Part shown: positions 42,520 to 54,500 of the stretch, one piece after another
Numbering within the stretch: position 1 is the stretch's first letter
Layout of the letters: each line of letters begins with the position of its first letter
Source: Apoderus coryli
Lineage: Eukaryota; Arthropoda; Insecta; Coleoptera; Attelabidae
Direction of reading: 5' to 3'
Length of the DNA: 64,000 bases
Assembly (NCBI GenBank): GCA_911728435.2
Contig: OU452205.1
Coordinates: 1,116,001-1,180,000, forward strand
Made by a program: the position numbers and the translations under genes
The notes under the pieces: model-generated
Database searches by the model: none
Told to the model about the DNA's origin: nothing
The model's input: only the letters and a program-made list of their open reading frames with translations

Positions 42520-43160
42520 AATTATAGACCTTTGCATTTAATAATAAATATTTTCATAATATAGAAAGTGTTTCCTTTTAATCCCAGACATCTATTATTT
42601 AATAAATTATATTTGAAAAAAATGCGACAGTTTCTGCGTAGGTATGTATTTATTATTGGAAACTACAACCACGATTTCAAAAGAATTATACTACGCCACT
42701 GGCTTTTGTTTACATGCACTCCTTCTGTCATTAAAAAGTAATTATTGACCTTTATGTTATGAAGACAAACATTGAAATTAGATGACATTTCTATTTTTAT
42801 TTACTTTTCTGAGATAACAATATAGAAAAATAGAAACAAAAATATTTAATATACTTACATACATGAAACATGACTTCAATCAAGACAACAATCAAAATAA
42901 AGAAAAGAACTATTGTATCTGTGTCATGCAAAAACAAATTCATTAAATCGTTTGATCTTGTTGCTTCGAGAGTAGGTGCTGCTTGAGGCGCGGTTTGAAA
43001 TGCCTTTCGTTTAACAATTTAAGTTTCATTGCACTGGTTAGGCCATCAAAAATGTGATTGTCAATCTGACGTTTAATAATTTTCAATACAAAATGTAGTA
43101 GTTTTAATCAAACAAATATTATTCATTTTTATTTAAAACTACAGTTGTGAAAAGTACAAT
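42520..43160. other. No recognisable gene
   Basis: AT-rich. Nothing identified. Confidence 0.35.
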
Positions 43161-43169
43161 TGGTAAATG

Positions 43170-43440
43170 TTAAATTGGAAGAAGAGTTTGCTGAAGTTGA
43201 TGGATGTCCACTGTTGAAGAAATTCCTCGCATGGTGTTGATTATTTCACCATGATGTTCTTGGTTAATATTCAAGTACGGTTTAATTGAATTAGAGCTGC
43301 TATGTCCTGTTATTTTTATTAGTTGCTGTTCAGGAATTCCTGGATAACCGAACAGGGCATGCACTTTCGTTTGCAATATTTGGAACAAGCCACTTACTAT
43401 TTGTACAACTTTTTGATCCTCCTTGGCATGTTTTACTGAA
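43170..43440 (-). pseudogene. Second tyrosine-recombinase C-terminal relic
   Basis: Minus reading HALFGYPGIPEQQLIKITGH, then SSSNSIKPYLNINQEHHGEI resembles the end of tyrosine recombinases of eukaryotic mobile elements (GH.S...I..YL), with the catalytic Tyr in PYL. Upstream catalytic Arg and His boxes are not seen. It differs from the relic at 20888. Confidence 0.5.
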
Positions 43441-43481
43441 TATTGGATTGTATTCAATTCTGTTGGTTGGCGTTCCATCAT

Positions 43482-43482
<1 letters not shown>

Positions 43483-43527
<45 letters not shown>

Positions 43528-43700
43528 GCTTTATTGCCCAACAGACGATATTCCATTTACAGGACAATCCAGAACAAACAATACATAATATATAACAACT
43601 ATTGTAAATAGCACGATTAGAAATATACACAAAAAAACTGATAAATTGATTAAATTACATGAATACTACATAAAAAAAATATAAGAACAAACAAAATACT
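43483..43700 (-). mobile_element. LINE 3' end with long (TAA)n tail
   Basis: About 15 copies of ATA/TAA at 43483-43527 followed by GCTTTATTGCCCAACAGACG, the same layout as the LINE tails at 10258, 40858 and 61255. Only untranslated sequence is present. The tail creates poly-isoleucine frames on both strands that are not genes. Confidence 0.6.
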
Positions 43701-44204
43701 GAACCACTAAACATTACTGTGTGCTCATTACACATTTTGCATTTTGCAGTAAACTATTCAATGAAGAAAAGTGTATGTCACACATTCCGCACAATAAATT
43801 AAAGTTTCTTAACATAAAGCCAATTGGAGACTTATTTTTCTCAATCGTGAAATAATCTATAAGGCAATCAGCTGGTTCACCACCTCGCCAAGCTAACTCA
43901 ACAGCTACAATATGGTAAAAATTTATTGAAAAGGTAAGGTGGGGAACGATTTAAAATAACTCTAGATAGAAAAGTTAAAAATAATGAACATCTCCGAAGT
44001 GTTGTTGGGTTGGTCTATGTGGCAACCGATCGAGTCTTGCGTTATCGACATTCGTGTCCCTCCTTCCTCCGGGAACCAATTGACGTGCAATCCCTTAAAA
44101 GACGTTGCCGGTTTGCAGTGGGTTAAGACTCTGTGCAGAGGGGCCGTAAATGGCCTTAGTGGCATGGAAGAAAGCTCTCGTGTGCTGTTTGGATTAAGCA
44201 TGTT

Positions 44205-44890
44205 GAAATAACAGTTAGTAAAGCAACAAAAGCTCTGCAGGAATCTGGCAGGCAAGACTTGGGGCAGTAAACCCAGAACAGTGCGGTAGATGTACACCAT
44301 GATTGTGATACCTATCAGAACCTATGGAGCAATAGTCTGGCAGTGTAAGGCAGCACAAAGTACAACAAGGGGAAAACTTGATAGGGTAGCAAGTACCAAA
44401 ACTAGCATGCAATGCAATACTGGGGCTATGAGAGCGTGTCCAACTAGGTCACTAGAGATCATTACGAATCTTTTCTGCCTATGGTGATAGAAAGAGTAGC
44501 AAATGATACCATACTCAGACTGTCACGGGAGGGAGCTGGTGAAAACAGTAAACGCAGTTTTTACAAAAACTAGTAGTACTAAATTTTACTAAATAAAAAA
44601 AATCCTGAAATATATTCTTGAAATAGAAGTCAACCTCCACGAAACAAATTGAATAGATCTCTCTACAAATTATTCCTCAAACCATACATGTTTCAGAGGA
44701 CCAGCCCCATCCTCAGTGGATAGTAGAATTACTTGGCTGATAGCCAAGCGGCCATATAGGCCATAACCTCAGCAAAATCCACATGAAGAACAGTGTAATT
44801 GTCAAAACAGACTCTCTAATATCGAGAGAAACAAAAATCTGACCCTGGTCTGGATCCCTGGCCACTCTGGTTTAAAGGGGAATGAACTGA
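44205..44890 (+). pseudogene. R1/Jockey-type LINE fragment, RT end and RNase H start
   Basis: Plus readings ATKALQESGRQ, RTVRWMYTMIVIPIRTYGAI, VWQCKAAQSTTRGKLDRVAS, then TGAMRACPTRSLEI match the RT-RNase H linker of R1/Jockey-type LINEs. TLVWIPGHSGLKGNEL at about 44838-44886 is RNase H. The hammerhead-like element at 44.6-44.75 kb interrupts it. Confidence 0.7.
44682..44719 (-). ncRNA. Hammerhead-like motif, CUGAGGA type
   Basis: Minus strand: CCA, CUGAGGA, extra U, helix II GGGG with CUCU (two G-U pairs), GAAAC, AUGU, A, UGG. Stem I CCA/UGG is kept. Upstream sequence (ATAGAAGTCAACCTCCACGA) resembles the family at 35.4 kb. Weaker helix II; inserted inside a LINE fragment. Confidence 0.45.
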
Positions 44891-44899
44891 AGACGAATT

Positions 44900-46560
44900 T
44901 ATGCTTAATACCCGAATGTCGATAAAAGTTCAGACCAGAATTTTAACATTAAATGAGGAAAACAAATTAAAAATAATTAGTAAAATTCAACCCCATAGGT
45001 GTCGTCGTATTTAAAAGATAATAAGCTTTTATCAAATCAAAGTCCCCTTAAAAAATTACGCTGTTATGTGGTTGAACATATTAACAATTCACCTCTGCTC
45101 AAACAACATATTTCATCTTAGTTTCAGTATCAGATCCGTCTCTCTTGCATTTGGAATTATTAGTGCTTGCAGGTGCCTTGCACAAAGCCCTAAATTCCAC
45201 ACTATACCCAACCATGTATACCTTTACCTACATAAAATTAAAAATATAAGACCTGTAAAAAAAACTGTTGCATTCTTCCGGCTGTGGCGCGTCGTGTGCT
45301 CTATTTCTGCTCTATTCTGCATTTCCGATCGACGAGCGCGTTTGATTTGGAGCAACTGATATGTAGTGAAACTTTTATAGTAGAATCACAGACGTTGTAC
45401 AAAGAGAACGACAAACATGTTGGTAAGTAGATATTATAATGTAGAACTTTAGATGTAGATATAATAATTAGAACTTTCACCAATTAACTTTTCTAATTTC
45501 GTAGAACTTATTATTTGTAATAATTATTTTAGAAATTCCATAAAACAAGGCATTATAAATCTGACAGAAATGCCGATATTACACTTTAATGAATTAATTT
45601 TTAGCCAAGTGTTAAATCTCCCTGGGTCTATAGGGTTTTGTTCTATGGAGTTATTATAAAGTAAGGGATATATTATAACTTATTAAACAGGGTGTTCCAA
45701 AAAGGTTAGGCCAAACTTAAGGAAGTTATGGGTGAACAACTTTTTGCATGGCATTTTTGGTTAAAAAGTTTTTATTGCTGTTCCCAAGCATAACCTTGGT
45801 TTCTTTTTTTCTCTTGTTTATATTTTATGCTTGTATTTGTTTATATTTTAATTTTGCTTGTATTTTTTCAATATCATTGTATCTTTTTCCTGTTAATGGG
45901 TTTCTGACCTGTTGTTATTATTATCTTTATCTGACGTTATTGGTTTGGGTAAAATTCTTTCTTTACTAATTGTTCAATAATTAAGATGATTATTCATAAT
46001 TGTTTATATTTTTGTTCGGTTCATTGGTGTTAACTTCAGATATCTTCCGTTGAAAATTCTGCATATACAACTTATAATTCTATAAATAAATTTAATATGT
46101 GAGCATTTGTATAAGTAGGATTAATATTATCAATTTCTGAGACAATATTTGTTATGAATATAGCTACATGAAGACAAGAAATATTTAATTGCAAATTCTA
46201 ACTGACACTGACAGGCGCCACCGTAGAATAGAATAGTATTACTTGGTTAATAGTTAAAGTGATCTCATTTTTACAAAAGAAAAATGTTAAACTGCCAATA
46301 TTTTGAAAAGGAACTATGAATCTTTTAAACAAAATACCTTAGACACCATACAGTTATTTTTAATGCTAAATTATATACAATTCTAAAAGTTAATATGTAC
46401 AGTGTTTTTAACTTAATTTTTATCCTTCATTTTTGTTCACCCTGTATTGATCATGCTCAAAATGTCAAGAAACATCTACTAAAGGAAGCCTCTCTCTAAA
46501 AGAAACCAATTCAAATCGAATATTAAAGGCGACTTTATATAGGAAAAATAGTTATTTATT
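44900..46560. other. Mostly unrecognised; candidate first exon near 45255-45421
   Basis: A short, less AT-rich stretch ends ACAAACATGTTG|GTAAGTAG at 45417-45429, an ATG close to a good donor, as in a leader exon. No partner exon is identified, so this is only a candidate. CAGGGTGTTCC at about 45692 is another isolated transposon-type end. Confidence 0.3.
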
Positions 46561-47050
46561 ATACAAGGGAAAAAAGTACTAGATTTTAGCTCGAGGTTGT
46601 GTTGTCTCCCGACGCGCAGCGGAGGGAGACAAAAAACCGAGAGCTAAAATCTAACTTTTTTCCCGTGTATGATACACTATTTTTTTCTGAGACGGGAAAA
46701 ACTTCGATTTAATATTGAAAAAAGTCAGAAAATTATCCAAGTGAAATTTGAAGTTTTAAAAAAGTAATCAAATATCTGTCAATTTCATTCTGTAATTTAA
46801 TTTAAAAATTGCGAACACTCCACCGGAGTCAATAGAAGCAGCAAAAGTAGTGTCACAAATTATTGCCAGATTTGATATTATATAAAGAAAATGTAACTTT
46901 TGTATAATAAAATTTCCTAAAATTAAATATCTACCGTTACTTATGTGTCCGGGAAAAAAGTGCTCACTTTTTTCCCGGCGATAAAAAGTGACATTTTATT
47001 ACCTGTCAAGAGAGTAAATATGTCAAACTTTTTTCCCGTCACAGAAAAAA
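46561..47050. repeat. Hairpin-rich repeat with recurrent GGGAAAAAAGT
   Basis: The motif GGGAAAAAAGT or its inverse occurs near 46567, 46660, 46952, 46967 and 47030. CCGGGAAAAAAGTG directly faces its own inverse at 46951-46980. The segment 46582-46655 folds into a two-part hairpin (TAGATTTTAGCTC with its inverse; GTCTCCC with GGGAGAC). No coding sequence. Family unknown. Confidence 0.55.
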
Positions 47051-47131
47051 ATGTATTTAATTAATGTTGGACTGTAAACGTCATATTTGACGTAAAATTT
47101 ATAATATATCAAAAACGGTTAGAATTAGGAA

Positions 47132-47858
47132 TACAACGTGTTTCTAAAAGCTTTAATTATAACCTGCCTTTTTTTTTCTTGTGACTTTTAGTTCATTTGT
47201 GTCAAAAATGTGATAAAATAAAGTTTTCTACATAAAAAAGGCATACACATGCATGTTTTTTCTCCAAAAATTGAAAGGTTTTCGAGAAATTCGAGTTTGA
47301 AAATTTTAGGACAAAACTGGTCCTTAGTAAACAGCATTAATAAAATTTTGGGAAACTTTTCGTTACCAAACTGTATTTCAATATCAAAATAAACTCAATA
47401 AAGAGATGGATACTGCATATACTGAAATTTTCAAACTCGAATTTCTCGGAAACCTTTAAGTTTTTCGAAAAAAAACAAGTATGTCTTTTTTATGTAGAAA
47501 ACTTTATTTTATCACATTTTTGACACAAATAGAATAAAAGTCACAAGAAAAAAAAGTTAGGTTATAATTAAGCCAAGAGTCCCCCCCCCCCGTTTACCCG
47601 CCTATGGTCATCCTTTTTTATTCGATTTCATGTCAGTTTACGACATTTAACTAGGTGAATAAATATGCTACATTTGATTAATTCATCTTTACTCGTTTCG
47701 AAAATATTTCAAAAAAAATCGTCCTCAGGCAGTCATCTTGAACACCCTGTATCTTTGTAAATAAGGACTTTTCGAAAAATTACAATTTAGCTTTTTTTAA
47801 TAATTAGACGTCCCCTAGCTCACAAATTTTGAACACCTATTTTAGAATCATCTTGTAT
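47132..47858. repeat. Fold-back repeat, deleted left arm
   Basis: Third copy of the family at 19545. It starts TACAACGTGTTTCTAAAAG, jumps inward to ATTATAACCTGCC, and keeps the full right arm ending ATCATCTTGTATA. It preserves CCCCCGTTTACCCGCCTATG, the uninterrupted site corresponding to the LINE insertion at 4745. Confidence 0.75.
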
Positions 47859-47896
47859 ATCTAGAATTTTATGTAGAATCTAATAATTAAATCATA

Positions 47897-48080
47897 TCCA
47901 GGGTGTCCCATTTAAACTAAGCAAGTTGACTCATACTTCCGGTATAACCGGAAGTCGCACAACGTCGCTTCTGTTATTTCATATGTGTCCAGCATCATCA
48001 AAATTCATACCATGTAAATTTTTAGAATTTAAATCGATTTGCGTCCCGAGATTTTCTAATGCAAGATGAGACACCCTGTA
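47897..48080. mobile_element. Short MITE upstream of TTLL3-like gene
   Basis: Left TCCAGGGTGTCCCATTT mirrors right AGATGAGACACCCTGTA, ends of the CAGGGTG type. The 183-bp interior includes the 21-bp near-palindrome at 47935-47955, made of ACTTCCGGT, ATA and ACCGGAAGT. No protein. Confidence 0.65.
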
Positions 48081-48288
48081 TAGTATACAAAATCTCGTTT
48101 ACTGGTAAAGCCATAATAATTTTGTTCGCTATGGCACCAAATTATTTCTTCCTTGTTAACGTAAAGTTGACTTTAAAACTGCTTTGCCTTGTATTTAGGT
48201 ACTTGTTGGATAAAAATTCTATATTCCCAGATAACTAACATTAGTATAATCCTCTTTTAGATTTCAGTGTTACTAATGGAGTCATAGA

Positions 48289-48321
48289 CCTGGGCAACAA
48301 ACCAACTACCAGTTGCCCAGG
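48289..48321. promoter_or_regulatory. Possible RFX-type inverted half-sites upstream of TTLL3
   Basis: CCTGGGCAAC (48289-48298) and GTTGCCCAGG (48312-48321) are perfect inverses, about 103-135 bp before the ATG. GTTGCC/GGCAAC are the half-sites of the RFX X-box found in promoters of ciliary genes, which suits a ciliary tubulin-modifying enzyme. The 13-nt spacing is much wider than the usual 1-3 nt, so this may only be a hairpin. Confidence 0.35.
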
Positions 48322-48423
48322 ACTTCAAACAGATAAAAACAAACGTCACTGCCGCATCCCCGTCAAAAACGACACTGCCACTTACATTTTTTTTTCAATA
48401 TCATCATCATCATTTCATAAAAA

Positions 48424-48525
48424 ATGAAATCAAAATCAGAAATCCCATTAAGGACAAATAATAACGAGACAGGTGATCAGGAAATTTCAGATCAAAATGC
48501 CAAGACCATATCGCCCCATAAAACG
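48424..48525 (+). CDS. TTLL3: TTLL3 exon A (residues 1-34)
   Basis: The ATG follows TTTCATAAAAA. Polar 34-codon leader without a domain; donor AAAACG|GTAAGT, phase 0. The least certain exon, since such N-termini vary and an in-frame later start is possible. Confidence 0.7.
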
Positions 48526-51500
48526 GTAAGTGAAATTTTATAAATTATGTTTGGTATAGTAAATGGGAAAGACAGGAATTTGTGTAGCTAACTAAAATAT
48601 TTTAAAGGCAAAAGATTTTGAAAGTTGTTTGGTGTCCGATTTGACAACTTCTGGTCATCCGGGTAGAGCGCTAACTCCAGAAATTCAGGAAACGATTGAA
48701 AAATGTACAAAAAGATCACGTTCTAATTTGGATGGTAGTAGTAAATATAAATGCGCTATAACATCGGAGAGATTGGCACAGTTAAAAAAGATTGTGGAAA
48801 ATGCTACAAGAGACCATCATGTTTTTTCTATCAAAGGTACGCTATGACATTCAAAAACACAAACAAAACAAACATTAAAGAACCAGCCTCTGGATTTTAG
48901 ACACGTTATATGAAAAATCTACAGTACTTCATCTCTATCTACGAGGGTTGCCTTTTATATTTCAAGATTAGAGAACAAAAACAAATATTAATCATTGAAA
49001 ATCACTGCTTACTTTCGGCCTCATACGCGTAAATCCACGATTCATCACTTGTCACGATGTCATAGACGTGTTTCGAAGCACCGCGATCGTATTTTTTGAG
49101 CATTTCTTTCGACCAATCGACACGAGCCTTTTTTTGAGCGATTGACAAGTTGTGTGGGATCCAACGCGAACAAATTTTTGTGACAGTCATGTTTATGCAA
49201 TATTGAATGTATGCTGGTCCCACTAATGCCTAAGGTTGTCTCAATCTCTTAATAGGTCACATGACGATCTTGCAATATGAGTTGTTGCCAAATCCCGAAA
49301 TATAAAAGGCAACCCTCGTATATTCAGGAGGTGCACTTTGCACGCAAATTGGGCAGCGCAAATCGTCAACGCGTGTGCTGCTTAAGTAACTGGAAGACGC
49401 TCAAAATGAGGGAAGTGGCAAATTTCGAAGGGTAATAGAGAAGAAATACTGTATTTTAAATGTTACTTTGCTATTACGAGTGTTAGATTATTTATACTTA
49501 CTGCACATTCTATTTTGTATTCGAATTTTGTCACAGGTGGGTGGCCAGTTATACGTCGCGAATTATTAAAACGAAACTGGATAGAAAAGAATGAACAGAT
49601 CAGTAAACAGAAATTTTCCAACATTGATGATGTCGCCACCAATTTACCTGAGAAACATGAATGGGAGTCGCCAAGCACATATGCGGAGAAATGTGAAAAA
49701 ACTATAATGTCTCGAATGTTACAAAGTTATGACATCGATTTTTATTGGAGTATGCGAAAAGAACCGTCTGATATGCAGCATCGAAATAATGCTTACAAAC
49801 TGATCAATAGGTTTAGTAGGTTGGTTTTATTTACTCATTTTAACTAATTGATCATATCTACAGTTTATTTATTATTTATTATATATATTAATATTATTAT
49901 ATTATATATATATATTAATATATATTAAATAAATAACATGCATTAGCAATTCTTTGGTAAGGTCCTTAAATTTTACTTCATAGACCCCCCATAAAATTTG
50001 CGAGATCAAACAATTTGAGAATCTTCTGAGAATGGCCTTACACTCAAGCGTAAATCAATAATAGCAAATTTTAAAGAAATTTCGGTTAATTGAGAGCAGG
50101 TATCAACAAAAATTATTAATAACTATTAATAATTATTCTAATTCAAATCAAATCAAATCAAAATCTTTATTTTCCATAAACTGCAATTGCAGTGTAGAAA
50201 TTGTCATACAGTATAAGTATATACACAGTACAAATACATAAACACATCTCCGCCACAATACAAATAAATAGTATACAAATGAAGGCAGTTACGATATATA
50301 TTGATACACAAAACAAACATATAAACAACAAACATAGAAAGATCTTACAAATTTCTACAATCAAAAAACTCACGTAGGCTATAAAAGGCGTGGGAAATTA
50401 ACATAGTTTTCAAGGTAAATTTAAATGTATTAATAGTAGATACTTCCTTTAATGCTCGAGGCAAATGGTTATGTAATTTAACCGGCAATACTAGTGGACT
50501 CTTGGCCACTAAAGATAATCTGTGCCGGGGAATCCGAAAGTTAAAATTCTCACGCAAAGCATATGGTGAACCACTAAATAGTGCATAATCAGAGGGATTA
50601 TTCTTGAAATACATAATACTGTTAAAAATGTACAGGCAAGGCAAGGTTAGAATGTTTAAGGCAGGAAAGAGTGTGCGACAAGAGTACATTTTAGGCTTGA
50701 ACAACATTGTTCTCACTATACGCTTCTGCATCAAAAAAACCTCATGTGCTCGAGGAGAATTAGTCCAACAAATATTAGCATAATTTATACATGAATGAAC
50801 GTATGCAAAATAATAATTCTTCAATAAAGTGAAACTAATTTCAGACCGCAGGCGCCATATCACAAAACAATAGACGGATAACTTCTTCAGAACATGATCC
50901 ACCTGGTGTGACCAAGTGAGCTGGGAGTCCAGGTAGACGCCCAGGTACTTGGCCACATTACTCTGTTCAATAGTTTTATTGTTAATACGCACTAAAAGAC
51001 TTTTATTGAGATCCCGTGTTGAAAAGACCAATAACTCGGTCTTATCTTGATTTAAAATTAAATTATTTTGACTGCAATAATCTTGCATCCCAATGACAAG
51101 CTTATGCGAATTCCTACCCAACTCACCAAAGTCGTGGCTGGAAGCTAAGGCCGCCGCGTCATCGGCAAACAGGACCATAAAATTTCCAGCAAAATAGGGG
51201 AAAATATCCTGAATAAAACCTATAAAAAGCAAGGGACCCAACAAACTGCCCTGAGGCACTCCAGTGCTAGTAAACCTGGAGTCAGATTTATATAATCTTG
51301 ATCCTTCCCTAAGGGATGTCACTTGTTCTCGAGTGGTTAAAAAAGACCGAACCCCAACGGTATAATATTTTTCCAAAAGCAAATTTATGTCAACAACATC
51401 GAAGGCCCATTGAAGATCGTAAAATATACATGCTGTCTCTCTCTTAAGTCATGACTGCATGCTGCGTGGAAAGGCCCTTCCGAAATCCAAATTGCAAAGA

Positions 51501-54500
51501 ATTAAGAAAATTAATTTTTTCTAAAAATGAAAGCAATCTGATATAGAATGCGCGTTCAAATATCTTTGAGAAAACAGACCATACCTAAGGCTATCCCACG
51601 GTAGTTTTTTTATCCCGTGGATATCATTTCTCTTATGAAGAGGAATAATCACCGATCTCTTAGAGATTCAGGAAAGCAGCCTGAGCTAAATGACAGATTT
51701 ATTAGGTAAGTTACTGGTAATATATTCTACAACGTTCCTCAGCACCGAACGAGGTCTGCCATCGAAACCAGCGGCTCATGCTGCAAACGATCATACTCGT
51801 AAAAAATATATGTCATTTCATGTTCGTTGGGAACAATCAAAAATAACTATCAGGAGGGTTATCACTATTAAAATTCATATAATCGTTTACAGATCTTTGT
51901 TTGCTTCAAAAGAAGGCTTAGCACTTCTGCTACAACAAGCCTACTGGTTCATGGAAGATGGGGTTTCTTCAATCAATTTTCCCCGATGCTATGTTTTAGG
52001 TAAGTAAACTTTAATTTGATTAAAAATATAACAAACATTGCATAGCATTATAGGATTTCCCGATCATTTCAACCTCTTCGTGGACGATTTCCGTATGACT
52101 GCATGTTCTGGACTACTAAAATGGTTTTCCGAAAAGTATGAACAAGCTGACAAATATGCCATTATGTCTCCAGAAGGAAAAGTACCATTTGCATGTATGC
52201 AATTTGCGATTGACAGATTAAATGAATTTATTTTGGCAAAGAAACATATTGATATTGATAAAGAATTCAGTAGAATATGGGACCATGAATGGGATCAATT
52301 TCTGACACATTACTATCTTATACTGCATGAGCAGGGATTGTTTTTAGATTTTAAGGTAATCTCTTTCTGAACACTGCCGAAGGTGGTAGGACATGCTGTA
52401 TGTTTTCTTTCAGGAACCACTCACTGCTGTATACGCTAGCGTTAGAAAAACTTTAAAGGAATTTGCGAAATATTGGCCACAAATAGATATTGATGGGATG
52501 AAGAATATTTGGATAATGAAGCCTGGAAACAAATGCAGAGGTAGAGGCATACAGTTGATTAAAACTGTGGCGGATGCGGAAAAAGTCGTCAGTTTAAAAC
52601 TGAAATATGTCGTACAGAAATACATCGGTATGTTATTTATATTATATATTTTTCTTTAGTGACAAATAAAAGTCAGATCTCTACAAAAACTCATTTACCC
52701 AATTTTTCATCATCATTTTCAACTATACAGAAGCAGAAATGCCATAAATTTAGCTTTGATCTCGCCTTTGGGAAAACTCACTTCGATCGATAATAAACAT
52801 GAAAGCATAAGCTGGAAACTATTTTCGATCAAGTGATATTGTATCAGATTTAACTGAACAATAATTATTATTGTCTTAAAGATATTTTAGTGGTTTCTAG
52901 AAAGACCTCTCATCATTTACAAGACCAAATTCGATATAAGACAATGGTTTATGGTAACAAATGTTCAGCCGCTTACAATTTGGATGTACAGGTACGATTT
53001 TAATAATATATTATATCGGATCCGCCATCTAACGTTTTTTTTTCAACTTGTGCTTATTTCGTGAAGGGTAACACTTAGCTCATGTCTGATTTGACAGATA
53101 ATTAGTTTTATCCCCTTCCGCTGAACGAATATGGTTGTGTATACGCTTGAACAACGCTGGGAAATATTGCGACATTACTTTGAAAATCATGGTAATGTTG
53201 CAGAATGTGTGCGAAAATTGCGTACGGATTTTGGAAGAAGAGAAGCACCGTCAGCTCCGTATGTTCGTTATCTCGTGAAAAAAGTGAAAGAAACTGGCAT
53301 CCTCATCGATAAACCAAAGCGTGAAATGCCAAAAACAGTGCGTACACCCGAGAATATTGCTGCTGTGGCAGAAAGTGTGCGTGAAGCGCCATCAACATCA
53401 ATTCACCGTCGGTCTCAACAATTGAACATTTCGGAGACATCATTGAGACAAATTTTGCATAAAGACCTTGGTATGACGCCATACAAAGTCCAATTGGTTC
53501 AGGAGTTGAAGCCAACTGACCATCCAATGCGTTTTCGCTTCGCTCAGTGGGCCTGCGATCGACTTACAGAAGATGCCGATTTTGCCAAAAAAATCATATT
53601 TTCAGATGAAGCTCATTTTGATCTTGGCGGGTATGTAAACAAGCAAAATTATCGCATTTGGGGCACAGAAAACCCGCACGCATACATTGAAAAGCCGATG
53701 CACCCAAAACGAGTCACAGTTTGGTGCGGATTTTGGTTCGGAGGCATAATTGGGCCATTTTTCTTCGAAAATGAGCAAGGAGTGGCCGTTACAGTCAATG
53801 GCGATCGTTATCGGGCCATGTTGAACGAATTTTTGTTCACAAAAATTGAAGAGGAGGATATTGGCAACATTTGGTTTCAACAGGACGGCGCTACGTGCCA
53901 CGCAGCCGAAGATACACTCGATGTTTTGAGCCCTGTTTTTGAAGATCGCATTATCAGCCGCGGATCTGATGTCGTTTGGCCAACTCGGAGCTGCGATTTG
54001 ACACCGTTGGACTATTATTTGTGGGGTGCCGTCAAAGATAAGTGTTACGCCGACAAGCCAGAGACAATTGACGCTTTAAAGGACAATATTCGTGAAGCCA
54101 TTGGTGAAATACAGCTGCACACAATCGATAATGTGCTTAAAAATTGGACCGATCGTGTAGGCTACTGCATGGCCGCCGAGGCAGCCATTTGAATGAAGTT
54201 ATTTGTCATTATTAACCGGAAGGATTGTACTTTCAAATAAAAAAAGAAATTTGAGAAAATATTCAGCAGTTTTTCTTTTATAGCATTTTCAAAAAAAAAA
54301 GTTATCTGGCAGACCCATTATGATCAATGAGCATACCTTCTATCTCTATTCGTCTTATTGCTCATCTAAGTCAGTATTACACTATACAAAACAGGCAAAA
54401 TAGAAATTATCCGCAGCCCTACACACGCAGCTTTAGCGGTGTGTATCGAAAAGTGGTGCTGGTAAACAAGTGCGTAAAGTTCGTCAAATTACAGATCTAA

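Noticed and set aside
43423..43611. Poly-isoleucine frames on both strands
   Set aside because: They come from the (TAA)n tail of a LINE.
43962..44300. 112-codon minus frame
   Set aside because: Antisense shadow of the plus-strand LINE fragment at 44205-44890.
53303..53901. Minus-strand frames inside the transposon
   Set aside because: Shadows of the intact plus-strand transposase.
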